Below, one piece after another: positions 1 to 6,243 of a stretch of DNA of 8,779 nucleotides (the stretch's first letter is position 1; the number at the start of each line of letters is the position of its first letter). This DNA is from Actinomycetota bacterium. GTDB taxonomy: Bacteria; Actinomycetota; Actinomycetes; Actinomycetales; Microbacteriaceae. The position numbers and the translations under genes are program-made. The stretch is taken from NCBI GenBank assembly GCA_009927245.1, contig RFNI01000176.1, positions 1-8,779 on the forward strand. Direction: 5' to 3'. The notes below the pieces were generated by a model. The model was given only the letters and a program-made list of their open reading frames with translations, was not told the origin of the DNA and made no database searches.

Positions 1-647
1 CCAATTGATCCGTAGACAGCCTGAACTGTTGCCACATCGCTCACATTAACTGTGAAGACAGCAAGTGTGCCAGCTTGGATCTGCCTGACCACCGTCGGAA
101 GAGGTCCAAACTCCGGACCTTTGCTGTCTAAACTGCAGGCGTCAAGCCTCACATCTGCTGAATCGGCGTTGCACAGGTCATTACCTGCACCGGTGGTAAT
201 GGTGTCTTTGCCTTTGCCACCATCGATGAGGTCAGCTCCGTTACCGGCTGAGATGGTATCTGCTTCAGCTCCACCTTGGAGAAGGTCAATGCCATTGCCT
301 CCGGTGACCTTGTCCTTACCTGCATCACCGGATAATTTATCTTCGCCATCGCCACCCTCGATGGTGTCGTTTCCAGCTTCGCCGTAAATAGTGTCTTTGC
401 CTAAGCCACCAAGAATACGATCGTTACCTGGACCACCGTAAACAGTGTCATTGCCGCCAAGCCCGTTGATAACGTCATTGCCATCTCCAGCACAGATATA
501 GTCATCACCTGGAGTCCCAGTTATTCGATCAGCTGAAGCTGTTCCAGAAATTGTGCACGCAGGAAGGGAGAGGGAATAGCTAGCATTAGGGAAACTAGTT
601 GCAAACAGAGTCACTAGGGCAACGATGACTAATCTCTTGCGGTTCAT
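1..647 (-). CDS. Secreted RTX-type calcium-binding repeat protein (3' end outside window)
   Basis: The ATG at 647 opens a frame that stays open to the left edge (215 whole codons). GGAG lies 7 bases upstream (655-658). Residues 1-25 form a Sec-type signal peptide: basic MNRKR, then a hydrophobic stretch. From about residue 38 to 158 there are roughly a dozen nonapeptide-like units of the GGxGNDxIx type (for example GLGGNDTVY, GGPGNDRIL, GAGNDLCN). In known RTX proteins these bind Ca2+ and fold as a parallel beta roll. Cysteines at 31, 52, 159 and 171 flank the repeats and may pair outside the cell. Residues from about 185 are beta-rich and not repeat-like, perhaps the start of an Ig-like domain. 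The protein is probably secreted by Sec and is extracellular or surface-attached, since no type I secretion gene is visible. Its function cannot be told from this part. Confidence 0.85.
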   Translation of the reverse strand, partial: MNRKRLVIVALVTLFATSFPNASYSLSLPACTISGTASADRITGTPGDDYICAGDGNDVINGLGGNDTVYGGPGNDRILGGLGKDTIYGEAGNDTIEGGDGEDKLSGDAGKDKVTGGNGIDLLQGGAEADTISAGNGADLIDGGKGKDTITTGAGNDLCNADSADVRLDACSLDSKGPEFGPLPTVVRQIQAGTLAVFTVNVSDVATVQAVYGSI

Positions 648-677
648 TCCGAGTCTCCATTTCTCAAGCTTTAGATA

Positions 678-706
678 AATATAGTGGAGTATTAGCCACT
701 TAACAC
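678..706 (-). promoter_or_regulatory. Candidate promoter of the RTX gene with overlapping inverted repeat
   Basis: On the minus strand TATATT (678-683) is a good -10 hexamer about 30 bases before the ATG at 647. A hexamer 17 bases upstream (GTGTTA, 701-706) matches the -35 consensus poorly. The spacer holds an inverted repeat, AGTGG (683-687) and CCACT (696-700) with 8 bases between, which could be an operator or chance. Read by eye only. Confidence 0.3.
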
Positions 707-840
707 CGCGGGTTCGTTGAATTCTGGAAACTCTCAGGCTATTGAAATCGCTTTCACGACCAGCGTCGAAGGGACTGTAAAGAGCTACCTATTCAGGTCA
801 CGACGAACTACATCTTTTTTAGGCATTGGAGAATAATCGT

Positions 841-951
841 ATGCCTGATGCAAACAACTTCTCTCCAGCACGCCGTGGTCAAAAGAAGAAACCATTGAGG
901 TTCGTTCTAGACTTTGGATTCAACCCCAGCTACTTAGTTTTACTGTTCTAA
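841..951 (+). CDS. Small basic ORF, 36 aa, unknown function
   Basis: The ATG at 841 is followed by 36 codons and a TAA at 949-951. GGAG at 828-831 lies 9 bases before the ATG, one of the better ribosome-binding sites in the window. The product has a hydrophilic N-terminal half with a basic cluster (ARRGQKKK, residues 10-17) and a hydrophobic C-terminus ending in YLVLLF. I do not recognise a family. It lies 55 bases before the ATG of the next plus-strand gene, so it could be a leader peptide for it, a free small protein, or the remnant of a larger gene. No clear plus-strand promoter was seen in 720-827. The support is the ribosome-binding site and position; the short length makes it uncertain. 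Confidence 0.4.
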   Translation: MPDANNFSPARRGQKKKPLRFVLDFGFNPSYLVLLF

Positions 952-1006
952 ACTTGTCTCAAAGCAAGTGTCGCATCCAACTATCGATTGTGTGATTGAG
1001 AACTCT

Positions 1007-1396
1007 ATGACTAACATCCGAGGAACCCTGATCGGTGTCTATAACGCTGACGGCGGGCTCCGTGGCGAACTTGCTTACGTCTTTGGACACCTAATTGGTG
1101 TTAGAAGTTGTAGCCTCTGTGACATCTCGCACTCACCGATTAAGAAGAAGGCTTCCTTCAAAGAACTCGAACAGCACATGTTGACAGAGCACGGAATTGT
1201 TGTTCGGATGATCCATCTAAACGAACGCAACGAACGTGAGAAAAAGGCATCCGAAGGCCGTGAGCCTTGCATGCTTCTGGAGTATCCAGACCAGTCAATT
1301 TCTATGTTCTTAGACTCAACAGACCTAAAGGCGCTCTCTGGCAAAGTCAGTTCTCTAAAGAAGTTGATTCTTACCAGACTGGACATGTATCTCTAG
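1007..1396 (+). CDS. Conserved-type hypothetical protein with CxxC motif, 129 aa
   Basis: The ATG at 1007 has GAG 6 bases upstream. A GTG at 968 in the same frame would add 13 residues but has no visible ribosome-binding site and adds nothing family-like. The N-terminus (LIGVYNADGGLRGELAYVFG, residues 8-27) followed by C35-S-L-C38-D-I-S-H42 resembles small actinobacterial proteins I recall only as hypothetical. The CxxC plus H42 could bind a metal or act in thiol chemistry, but there is no second CxxC to complete a standard zinc ribbon; C88 is the only other cysteine. No signal peptide or membrane segment is seen, so it is probably cytosolic. The rest is charged (NERNEREKK, 72-80), with a likely C-terminal helix. 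It ends just before the terminator at 1407-1440. Confidence 0.7.
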   Translation: MTNIRGTLIGVYNADGGLRGELAYVFGHLIGVRSCSLCDISHSPIKKKASFKELEQHMLTEHGIVVRMIHLNERNEREKKASEGREPCMLLEYPDQSISMFLDSTDLKALSGKVSSLKKLILTRLDMYL

Positions 1397-1406
1397 AAGA
1401 AAAGCT

Positions 1407-1440
1407 GAAACCCCCGCTACTTACTAGTCGCGAGGGTTTC
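1407..1440. terminator. Probable bidirectional terminator hairpin
   Basis: GAAACCCCCGC (1407-1417) pairs with GCGAGGGTTTC (1430-1440) over 11 positions with one C/A mismatch and a 12-base loop. It starts 10 bases after the plus-strand stop at 1396 and lies 5 bases beyond the CCA end of the minus-strand tRNA. Read on the minus strand it is followed by CAGCTTTTCTTC, a fair T-rich tail; on the plus strand by ATTCTT. It fits between convergent transcription units. Confidence 0.7.
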
Positions 1441-1445
1441 ATTCT

Positions 1446-1522
1446 TGGTAGGCCCCGTCGGGATCGAACCGACGACCCACGGATTAAAAGTCCGTTGCTC
1501 TAACCAACTGAGCTAGAGGCCC
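1446..1522 (-). tRNA. tRNA-Lys (anticodon TTT), CCA encoded
   Basis: Read on the minus strand, the acceptor stem GGGCCTC (1516-1522) pairs with GGGGCCT (1450-1456), with G-U pairs at 1:72 and 6:67. The D arm is GCTC/GAGC. The anticodon stem ACGGA/TCCGT closes the loop CTTTTAA, so the anticodon is TTT. The T arm is GTCGG-TTCGATC-CCGAC. The discriminator base is A and the CCA is encoded (1446-1448). All expected elements are present. The gene lies 46 bases after the glpK stop and before a strong hairpin at 1407-1440. Confidence 0.97.
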
Positions 1523-1559
1523 TAATCTGCTTTTGGCAGAAATACTATTCTAACTTTTT

Positions 1560-1580
1560 ACTGAGCCACTATTTCTCAGT
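1560..1580. other. Small hairpin spanning the glpK stop codon
   Basis: ACTGAG (1560-1565) and CTCAGT (1575-1580) form a perfect 6-bp stem with a 9-base loop that holds the glpK TAG (1569-1571). On the minus strand it is followed by AAAAAG, not a T-run, so it does not look like an intrinsic terminator. It could mark a processing or stability site at the mRNA 3' end, or be chance. Confidence 0.3.
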
Positions 1581-3032
1581 GAAGGCAATAGTTGCCTGAA
1601 CAGCCCGTTTCCAAGCCGAATAACCAGCCTCTGAATCGTTTTGCTTAGTGAATGACACTTCGATTGGGTTCAGTTCCTTGAGTTCTTCTAGGCTCTTCCA
1701 GATACCAACTCCAAGACCGGCAAGGTATGCAGCACCTAAGGCAGTGGAGTCAATGTTGACTGGTCGCTCGATTCTGGCATCCAGTTGATCAGCTTGAATC
1801 TGGAGCATTAGGTTGTTCTCTGCAGCTCCGCCATCAACTCTCAGATGCGAGAGTTTTATTCCAGTTGATGCCATTGCTTCAAAGATGTCTCTGACCTGGA
1901 AGGCGAGTGCTTCAAGAGTCGCTCTTGCAATATGAGCTTTACTGGTTCCCCTGGTCAGCCCCAGTAGTGCTCCTCTTGCATCTGGTTTCCAGTAAGGAGC
2001 ACCGAGACCAGTCAGAGCCGGAACAAAGACAACTCCGGCACTATCTGGAACAGAAGTTGCAAGGTCTTCAACTTCCTTTGAATGAGCAAAGAGTTGTAAT
2101 TCGTCTCTGAGCCATTGGACTGCAGCTCCTGCCACAAAAACAGAACCTTCACTTGCGTATGTTCTAACTCCATTTAGTTGCCAAGCAACTGTGGTGATTA
2201 GACCGTTGGTTTGAACAACAGGAGTGTTACCGATGTTCTGCAGAATGAATGCACCGGTTCCGTATGTGCACTTAGCTCCGCCAACCTGGAACTGGGTTTG
2301 ACCAAAGAGTGCAGCCTGTTGATCCCCAGCTATTCCAGAAATAGGAATAGCTAAGCCAAAGAAAGATTCAGGATCGGTTCTTGCAAGTTCACCGCTGGAA
2401 TTAACGATGGTTGGTAGTGCCTCCAGTGGAATCTCGAATAGGTCTGCAAGTTCTTTTGACCAGGTGCCAGTGTGAATGTCATACAGCTGAGTTCTAGACG
2501 CATTGGAAGCGTCAGTGATGTGAGTTCCATTAGTTGCTCTAGCAATTACGTACGAGTCGATAGTTCCAACAAGAGTTTTGCCTGCAATGACTTCATTCCA
2601 GATTTCAGGTTCGTGTTTAGCTATCCAGCGAAGCTTTGCTGCGCTGAAGTATGGGTCGAGGGGAAGACCGGTTAGAGCTCGAACTTTTGAGTATGTTGGG
2701 TGATTCTCTAGGTCTATGAGAATCTCTGTTGTTCTGCGGTCCTGCCAAACAATTGCATTTCTAGGGGAGCGGAGAGTTTCTCTATCCCAGAGACCAATGG
2801 TTTCTCTTTGGTTAGTAATACCAAGTGCTTTGAAGTCTTTACCGACTTTGTCAATTACCTGTTGAACGGAAGATAGAACTGCTGACCAGATCTCTTCTAG
2901 ATTGTGTTCAACCCAACCCGGTTGAGGAAAGTGCTGCGGGAACTCTTGATAACCTCTGGCAATGATTTCGCCTTGATCATTAACAGCGATTGCTGTTACC
3001 CCTGTGGTTCCTGAGTCAATGGCGAGAATCAT
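1569..3032 (-). CDS. glpK: Glycerol kinase, 487 aa
   Basis: FGGY-family kinase forming sn-glycerol 3-phosphate from glycerol and ATP in the cytosol. The N-terminal phosphate-binding motif is D6-SGTTG. Glycerol-contact residues of the E. coli enzyme are conserved: R76-E77 in TNQRET, Y128 in LDPYFSAAKLRW, D237 in GIAGDQQAALFGQ. C-terminal motifs TYGTG (257-261), GLTRG (358-362) and LRVDGGA (397-403) are present. Length is near the usual 500. The chosen ATG at 3032 puts the DSGTTG motif at residue 6; the frame is open further upstream but only across the preceding gene. The start overlaps the EamA stop in TAATG, so translation is probably coupled. The loop that carries the fructose-1,6-bisphosphate-binding arginine in E. 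coli (R236) has A228 here, and the E. coli IIA-Glc contact segment is not recognisable, so control by those routes is unlikely. No glpF or glpD is in the window. Confidence 0.96.
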   Translation of the reverse strand: MILAIDSGTTGVTAIAVNDQGEIIARGYQEFPQHFPQPGWVEHNLEEIWSAVLSSVQQVIDKVGKDFKALGITNQRETIGLWDRETLRSPRNAIVWQDRRTTEILIDLENHPTYSKVRALTGLPLDPYFSAAKLRWIAKHEPEIWNEVIAGKTLVGTIDSYVIARATNGTHITDASNASRTQLYDIHTGTWSKELADLFEIPLEALPTIVNSSGELARTDPESFFGLAIPISGIAGDQQAALFGQTQFQVGGAKCTYGTGAFILQNIGNTPVVQTNGLITTVAWQLNGVRTYASEGSVFVAGAAVQWLRDELQLFAHSKEVEDLATSVPDSAGVVFVPALTGLGAPYWKPDARGALLGLTRGTSKAHIARATLEALAFQVRDIFEAMASTGIKLSHLRVDGGAAENNLMLQIQADQLDARIERPVNIDSTALGAAYLAGLGVGIWKSLEELKELNPIEVSFTKQNDSEAGYSAWKRAVQATIAFTEK

Positions 3033-3919
3033 TAGTGAGCCATCGGTTCGTAGATAACTTCTTCTGGGGTGCTGTCTTTCCTTGGCCACTCGATTAGGAG
3101 CATTGCTGCAAGCATTAGCAAGCCACCAAGGATTACCTGAAGTGAGAGAACCTCTTGACCAACAGCAACAGATGTCAGAGCTGCAAAGACAACTTCCATA
3201 GTCAATATGATGGCAACTCTCGAAGCATCCATGATGGATTGAGCCCAGGTTTGAATAAAGAAAGCCAATGCTGTTGCAAAGACAGCGGTGAAGATAATGG
3301 CGAACCAAACCTCGCCATCAAGCGGAGCCTGAATACCATCTGGTGCTGCTCCTATCCAACAAATGACTGCAACTGTGGCTAGTTGAATAACGGTCAGTGC
3401 ATAGACATCTTTACCAGGAGACCATTTACCAAGACCTACGATGTGAGCTGCAAAGCCAAGAGCACAGAGAATGGTCCAGATCTGACCGAAGTCAAAGGAG
3501 GCATCTTTGATGGTGATAAAACCTAAGCCCACTGTTGCAAGGATCGCTCCAATAGCGACGATCCCTCTCGGCTTCTTCTTGAAGATTACCCAGACCAGGA
3601 TTGGGGTCAAAATTACGTATAGTCCAGTCACAAAGCTAGTAATGGCGGCAGTTGAAAGCACAAGGCCAATGGTTTGGGTTACGTATGAGAATCCAAGGAT
3701 TGCTCCTAGTACGACTCCATAAATAAGAGTCGGGCCTTTGAAGGCTTTTAGAACACTTGGCTTGAAGGCAATCATTAGAAGAGCTGCAATAGTGAATCTA
3801 ATGGCTAGGAAATCGAAGATTGGAATCTTTTCCATGGCCGGCTTCATCACGACAAATGAAGCACCCCAGGCGATGGTTACCACCAGTAAGGCGGCAACGC
3901 CTAGACCATTTCGTTTCAC
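3032..3919 (-). CDS. EamA-family (DMT superfamily) transporter, 295 aa
   Basis: An inner-membrane permease with about ten hydrophobic segments in two tandem EamA repeats, roughly residues 5-137 and 146-277. The first repeat has the typical WGASFVVMKP (18-27) and FLAIRFTIAALL (37-48) patterns; the second has FFIQTWAQ (220-227) and a basic cytoplasmic tail after WPRK (278-281). Family members export amino acids, metabolites or drugs, and the substrate cannot be told from sequence. I chose GTG at 3919; TTG at 3922 is equally open. Neither has a clear ribosome-binding site, and the start is about 10 bases after the SDR stop, so translation may depend on the upstream gene. Its TAA shares a base with the glpK ATG. 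The pairing with glpK hints at a carbon-related substrate, but that is only a guess. Confidence 0.92.
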   Translation of the reverse strand: MKRNGLGVAALLVVTIAWGASFVVMKPAMEKIPIFDFLAIRFTIAALLMIAFKPSVLKAFKGPTLIYGVVLGAILGFSYVTQTIGLVLSTAAITSFVTGLYVILTPILVWVIFKKKPRGIVAIGAILATVGLGFITIKDASFDFGQIWTILCALGFAAHIVGLGKWSPGKDVYALTVIQLATVAVICWIGAAPDGIQAPLDGEVWFAIIFTAVFATALAFFIQTWAQSIMDASRVAIILTMEVVFAALTSVAVGQEVLSLQVILGGLLMLAAMLLIEWPRKDSTPEEVIYEPMAH

Positions 3920-3928
3920 CAAACTAGT

Positions 3929-5452
3929 CTATTTGCCGCGCTTGATACGAGTGCCGTGGGCAACGTGCTTGACCATGCTTGGGAATACCAGTCCGTGCAT
4001 AGGGAATACGGTCCACCAGTAGATGTGTCCAAGTAATCCTCTAGGAGCAAAGATTGCTCGTTGGGTAACCTTAGTGCCACCGTCTTTAGTTTCTTCAGCT
4101 TTGAATTCCAACCAAGCAAGTCCTGGCATCTTCATTTCTGCTCTTAGACGAAGCAGGTGTGGTCGATCTAAAGCTTCAACTCTCCAGAAATCTAGTGCTT
4201 CACCTTCGAGGAGGAAGTATGGATCTCTTCTACCTCTTCTAAGCCCAACACCACCGACTAGGCGATCTTGTAGTCCTCTAAGTTCCCAAGCCCAAGTAGC
4301 GGTCGAGTAACCGTTGTCTCCACCGATGGATTCGATTCTCTTCCAAACAGTTTCAATCGGGTCTTTAGTGGTCTCAGTTCTAATGTCTGTGTATAGCGAA
4401 CCACCAGCCCACTTAGGGTCTGTTGGAAGCGGTTCGCTAGGAGAACCTGGCAGTGAAGCATTGCTCCAACGAGTTTCTACGTTTGCATCTTTGATCCTGG
4501 TTAGAGCTAGTGAAACAGCACGCTTAAAAGTGGTTAGCCCTGCCGGAGGATCTGGAATGAATTCTTTGATGCTCTCATCTTTTGCAACAACTTCATTTCT
4601 AAGGCTGTCGATGAGTCTTCTTGCCAAGGTAATTGGAACTGGTGTGACTAGCCCTACCCAACCACTTGAGAGTCTTGGGGTTAGTACTGGCAAAGGAAGG
4701 ATGTGACGTTTACGAAGACCAGCTGCCTCGGCATACTGAATCATCATTTCCTTATATGTGAATACTTCTGGTCCACCGATATCGAAGTATCGGTTCAGTT
4801 CTTGCTTCACACCGGCAGCACCAACTAGATATCTCAAGACATCTCTAACCGCAATCGGTTGGATACGAACGTTTACCCACTTAGGAGTAATCATCACTGG
4901 AATACGTTCGGTTAGGTAGCGAAGCATCTCAAAAGATGCAGAGCCTGAACCGATTACTACACCGGCTCTAAGTTCAATTGTTGGAACTCCTGAAGCTCTA
5001 AGAATCTCACCAGTTTCTGCTCTGGAGGATAGGTGCGGTGATAGCTCTGCCTTCTCCTCAGCCATTCCACCTAGGTAAATTATTCGGCTAACTCCTGCTT
5101 CTTTGGCACATTCTCCAAAGGTTCTTGCCCAGTCCTTTTCCAATTGCACGAAATCATCAGCAACCATGAGTGCGTGAAGAAGATAGTAAGCGACATCGAC
5201 ACCGGCAACGGCCTTAGCCAGAGCAGATCTATCGTTTGCATCACCTTCAACAATCTCAACCTTAGAGAACCATGGGTAACTGGTGAGGCGTTCGGCATGC
5301 CTAGCAAACACACGAACTCGGTAACCGTGCTGAAGTAGTTCTCGAACTAAGCGACCACCGATGTATCCGGTAGCACCAGTTACTAAGCAGAGCGCTGGTA
5401 GACCATCTTTGCTTAAAGCTAGAGGTAAACCCTGAGTCACTTCATCTCGCAT
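3929..5452 (-). CDS. SDR-type NAD(P)-binding protein with C-terminal DUF2867 domain, 507 aa
   Basis: Residues 21-33 carry the Rossmann nucleotide-binding motif (VTGATGYIGG, 24-33), with R51 after the second strand suggesting NADP(H). Residues 90-240 continue an atypical/extended SDR fold: YLGGM (126-130), SSRAETGEILRASGVPTIEL (142-161), RIQPIAVRDVLRYL (196-209), DIGGPE (224-229). About 350-500 is a DUF2867 domain (WAWELRGLQDRLVGG, RRDPYFLLEGEALDFWRVE, APRGLLG, WWTVFPMHG), a START/SRPBCC-like fold that may hold a hydrophobic ligand. E. coli YbjT has the same layout. The SDR catalytic YxxxK is not evident, so enzymatic activity and substrate are open. AGGTGG lies 5 bases before the ATG, a strong ribosome-binding site, and the preceding TAA abuts the ATG with no gap. 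The product is probably cytosolic. Confidence 0.93.
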   Translation of the reverse strand: MRDEVTQGLPLALSKDGLPALCLVTGATGYIGGRLVRELLQHGYRVRVFARHAERLTSYPWFSKVEIVEGDANDRSALAKAVAGVDVAYYLLHALMVADDFVQLEKDWARTFGECAKEAGVSRIIYLGGMAEEKAELSPHLSSRAETGEILRASGVPTIELRAGVVIGSGSASFEMLRYLTERIPVMITPKWVNVRIQPIAVRDVLRYLVGAAGVKQELNRYFDIGGPEVFTYKEMMIQYAEAAGLRKRHILPLPVLTPRLSSGWVGLVTPVPITLARRLIDSLRNEVVAKDESIKEFIPDPPAGLTTFKRAVSLALTRIKDANVETRWSNASLPGSPSEPLPTDPKWAGGSLYTDIRTETTKDPIETVWKRIESIGGDNGYSTATWAWELRGLQDRLVGGVGLRRGRRDPYFLLEGEALDFWRVEALDRPHLLRLRAEMKMPGLAWLEFKAEETKDGGTKVTQRAIFAPRGLLGHIYWWTVFPMHGLVFPSMVKHVAHGTRIKRGK

Positions 5453-6013
5453 TTAGGCCACCTGAGACTTAATACCGTCGACGGTAAATCTGTAGATTGG
5501 TTTCTTTTCACCTGCGGTAACAAGGAAGTCCAACTTGTTTTCAAATGGTGCTACTGGGCAAGTTGCGAAATCGGTGTATGAGCAAGGGAAGTTACCTGCA
5601 AAGTTGAAATCTAAGATATATGAACCATCTGCTTGTGCATACGCTGTAACAGATCGTCCTGTTCCATAGGTAATAGCGCCACTGGTTGCATCTTTGAAAT
5701 AGATGGTGACATCTTCTGTTCCTGCTTTATCAAAAGCAGTTAGCTTGTATTTCTTACCTTCGAACTCAAAGCTAAGTGCACCAGGTGAAACATAAGCATG
5801 TGTCATACCTTCAACAACTGAACCAACTACTACTTCACTTGGAACTGAAGACTTCTCTAGTTGTGCGTGAATACGGAACTTCTCGTCGTAGTCAAAAGTC
5901 AGAACTGATTCGAAGCTCTTAAGCATTTGAGAATTTGGATCTCTGGGGCGGACAACAAGCTGACCTGCTCTAGAAGCAAGTTCAACTTTGATTCCATCAA
6001 AATCAAATGTCAT
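5453..6013 (-). CDS. DUF1684-like protein, main (3') fragment of a frameshifted gene
   Basis: The 186 codons from ATG 6013 carry the DUF1684 signature: YFKDATSGAITYGTGR (105-120), YILDFNFAGNFPCSY (132-146), ATCPVAPFENKLDFLVTAGE (150-169). Members are soluble, about 250-300 aa, and of unknown function. The ATG at 6013 is probably not the true start: it has no good ribosome-binding site, and the same frame upstream (to about 6139) encodes family-like sequence (WLTNEPQEITGLSGSWWADG) without any start codon. The missing N-terminus lies in another frame at 6133-6234, so one base appears to be lost near 6139. Rejoining gives about 260 residues, the family size. As written the gene would yield only a truncated product. 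The following SDR gene starts right at its stop. Confidence 0.85.
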   Translation of the reverse strand: MTFDFDGIKVELASRAGQLVVRPRDPNSQMLKSFESVLTFDYDEKFRIHAQLEKSSVPSEVVVGSVVEGMTHAYVSPGALSFEFEGKKYKLTAFDKAGTEDVTIYFKDATSGAITYGTGRSVTAYAQADGSYILDFNFAGNFPCSYTDFATCPVAPFENKLDFLVTAGEKKPIYRFTVDGIKSQVA

Positions 6014-6132
6014 CTCAGATCTAGGTTCAATAGCCCAGGCGTGGTCTCCTGTGTTTGATTCTTTGACGTGAACGGTGTCACCGTCAGCCCACCAGGAACC
6101 TGAAAGACCGGTTATCTCCTGTGGCTCATTGG

Positions 6133-6234
6133 TCAGCCAACAAGATTTGTAATTGAAAGGAAACCAGATGGGTTAGCGAAAATCTTGTTTCTAGAGTCAA
6201 CCCAATCAGACCAAGTTTGAAGAATATTGTTCAT
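6133..6234 (-). pseudogene. N-terminal fragment of the DUF1684-like gene (33 codons, then frameshift)
   Basis: The ATG at 6234 is 9 bases after the mutT1-like stop. It encodes 33 residues beginning MNNILQTWSDWVDSRNK and ending NPSGFLSITNLVG before TGA (6133-6135). GFLSITNL is the start of the DUF1684 N-terminal pattern, which normally continues with a residue, then WL. In the next frame the sequence continues exactly so (WLTNEPQ). One extra T in the TT at 6139-6140 would give ITNLVWLTNEPQ in a single frame. GAGG lies 14 bases before the ATG, rather far, so translation may be coupled to the gene before. Confidence 0.75.
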
Positions 6235-6243
6235 TGGAAAAGA

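Noticed and set aside
52..387. 111-codon plus-strand frame
   Set aside because: It is the antisense of the RTX repeats; its Pro/Ser-rich repeats reflect the repeat DNA.
754..804. Direct repeat TCACGAC at 754-760 and 798-804, 44 bases apart
   Set aside because: A 7-base repeat is expected about once by chance in a 200-base region; no symmetry or third copy supports a binding site.
1075..1386. 103-codon minus-strand frame opposite the CxxC gene
   Set aside because: It has no ribosome-binding site and no family features, and the plus frame has recognisable conserved-type motifs.
1267..1503. 78-codon plus-strand frame ending in RPRRDRTDDPRIKSPLL
   Set aside because: It overlaps the CxxC gene in another frame and then reads the tRNA-Lys backwards, a common false ORF.
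1526..1540. Hairpin TCTGC/GCAGA between tRNA-Lys and glpK
   Set aside because: Only 5 bp and no T-run follows on either strand in a useful position, so it is not called a terminator.
3033..3308. 92-residue N-terminal extension of glpK in the same frame
   Set aside because: It lies wholly inside the EamA gene, is rich in Cys/His/Ser with no family similarity, and the DSGTTG motif sits normally at residue 6 from the ATG at 3032.
4314..4706. 130-codon plus-strand frame opposite the SDR gene
   Set aside because: It is antisense to a region matching the SDR/DUF2867 family throughout, and has no independent support.
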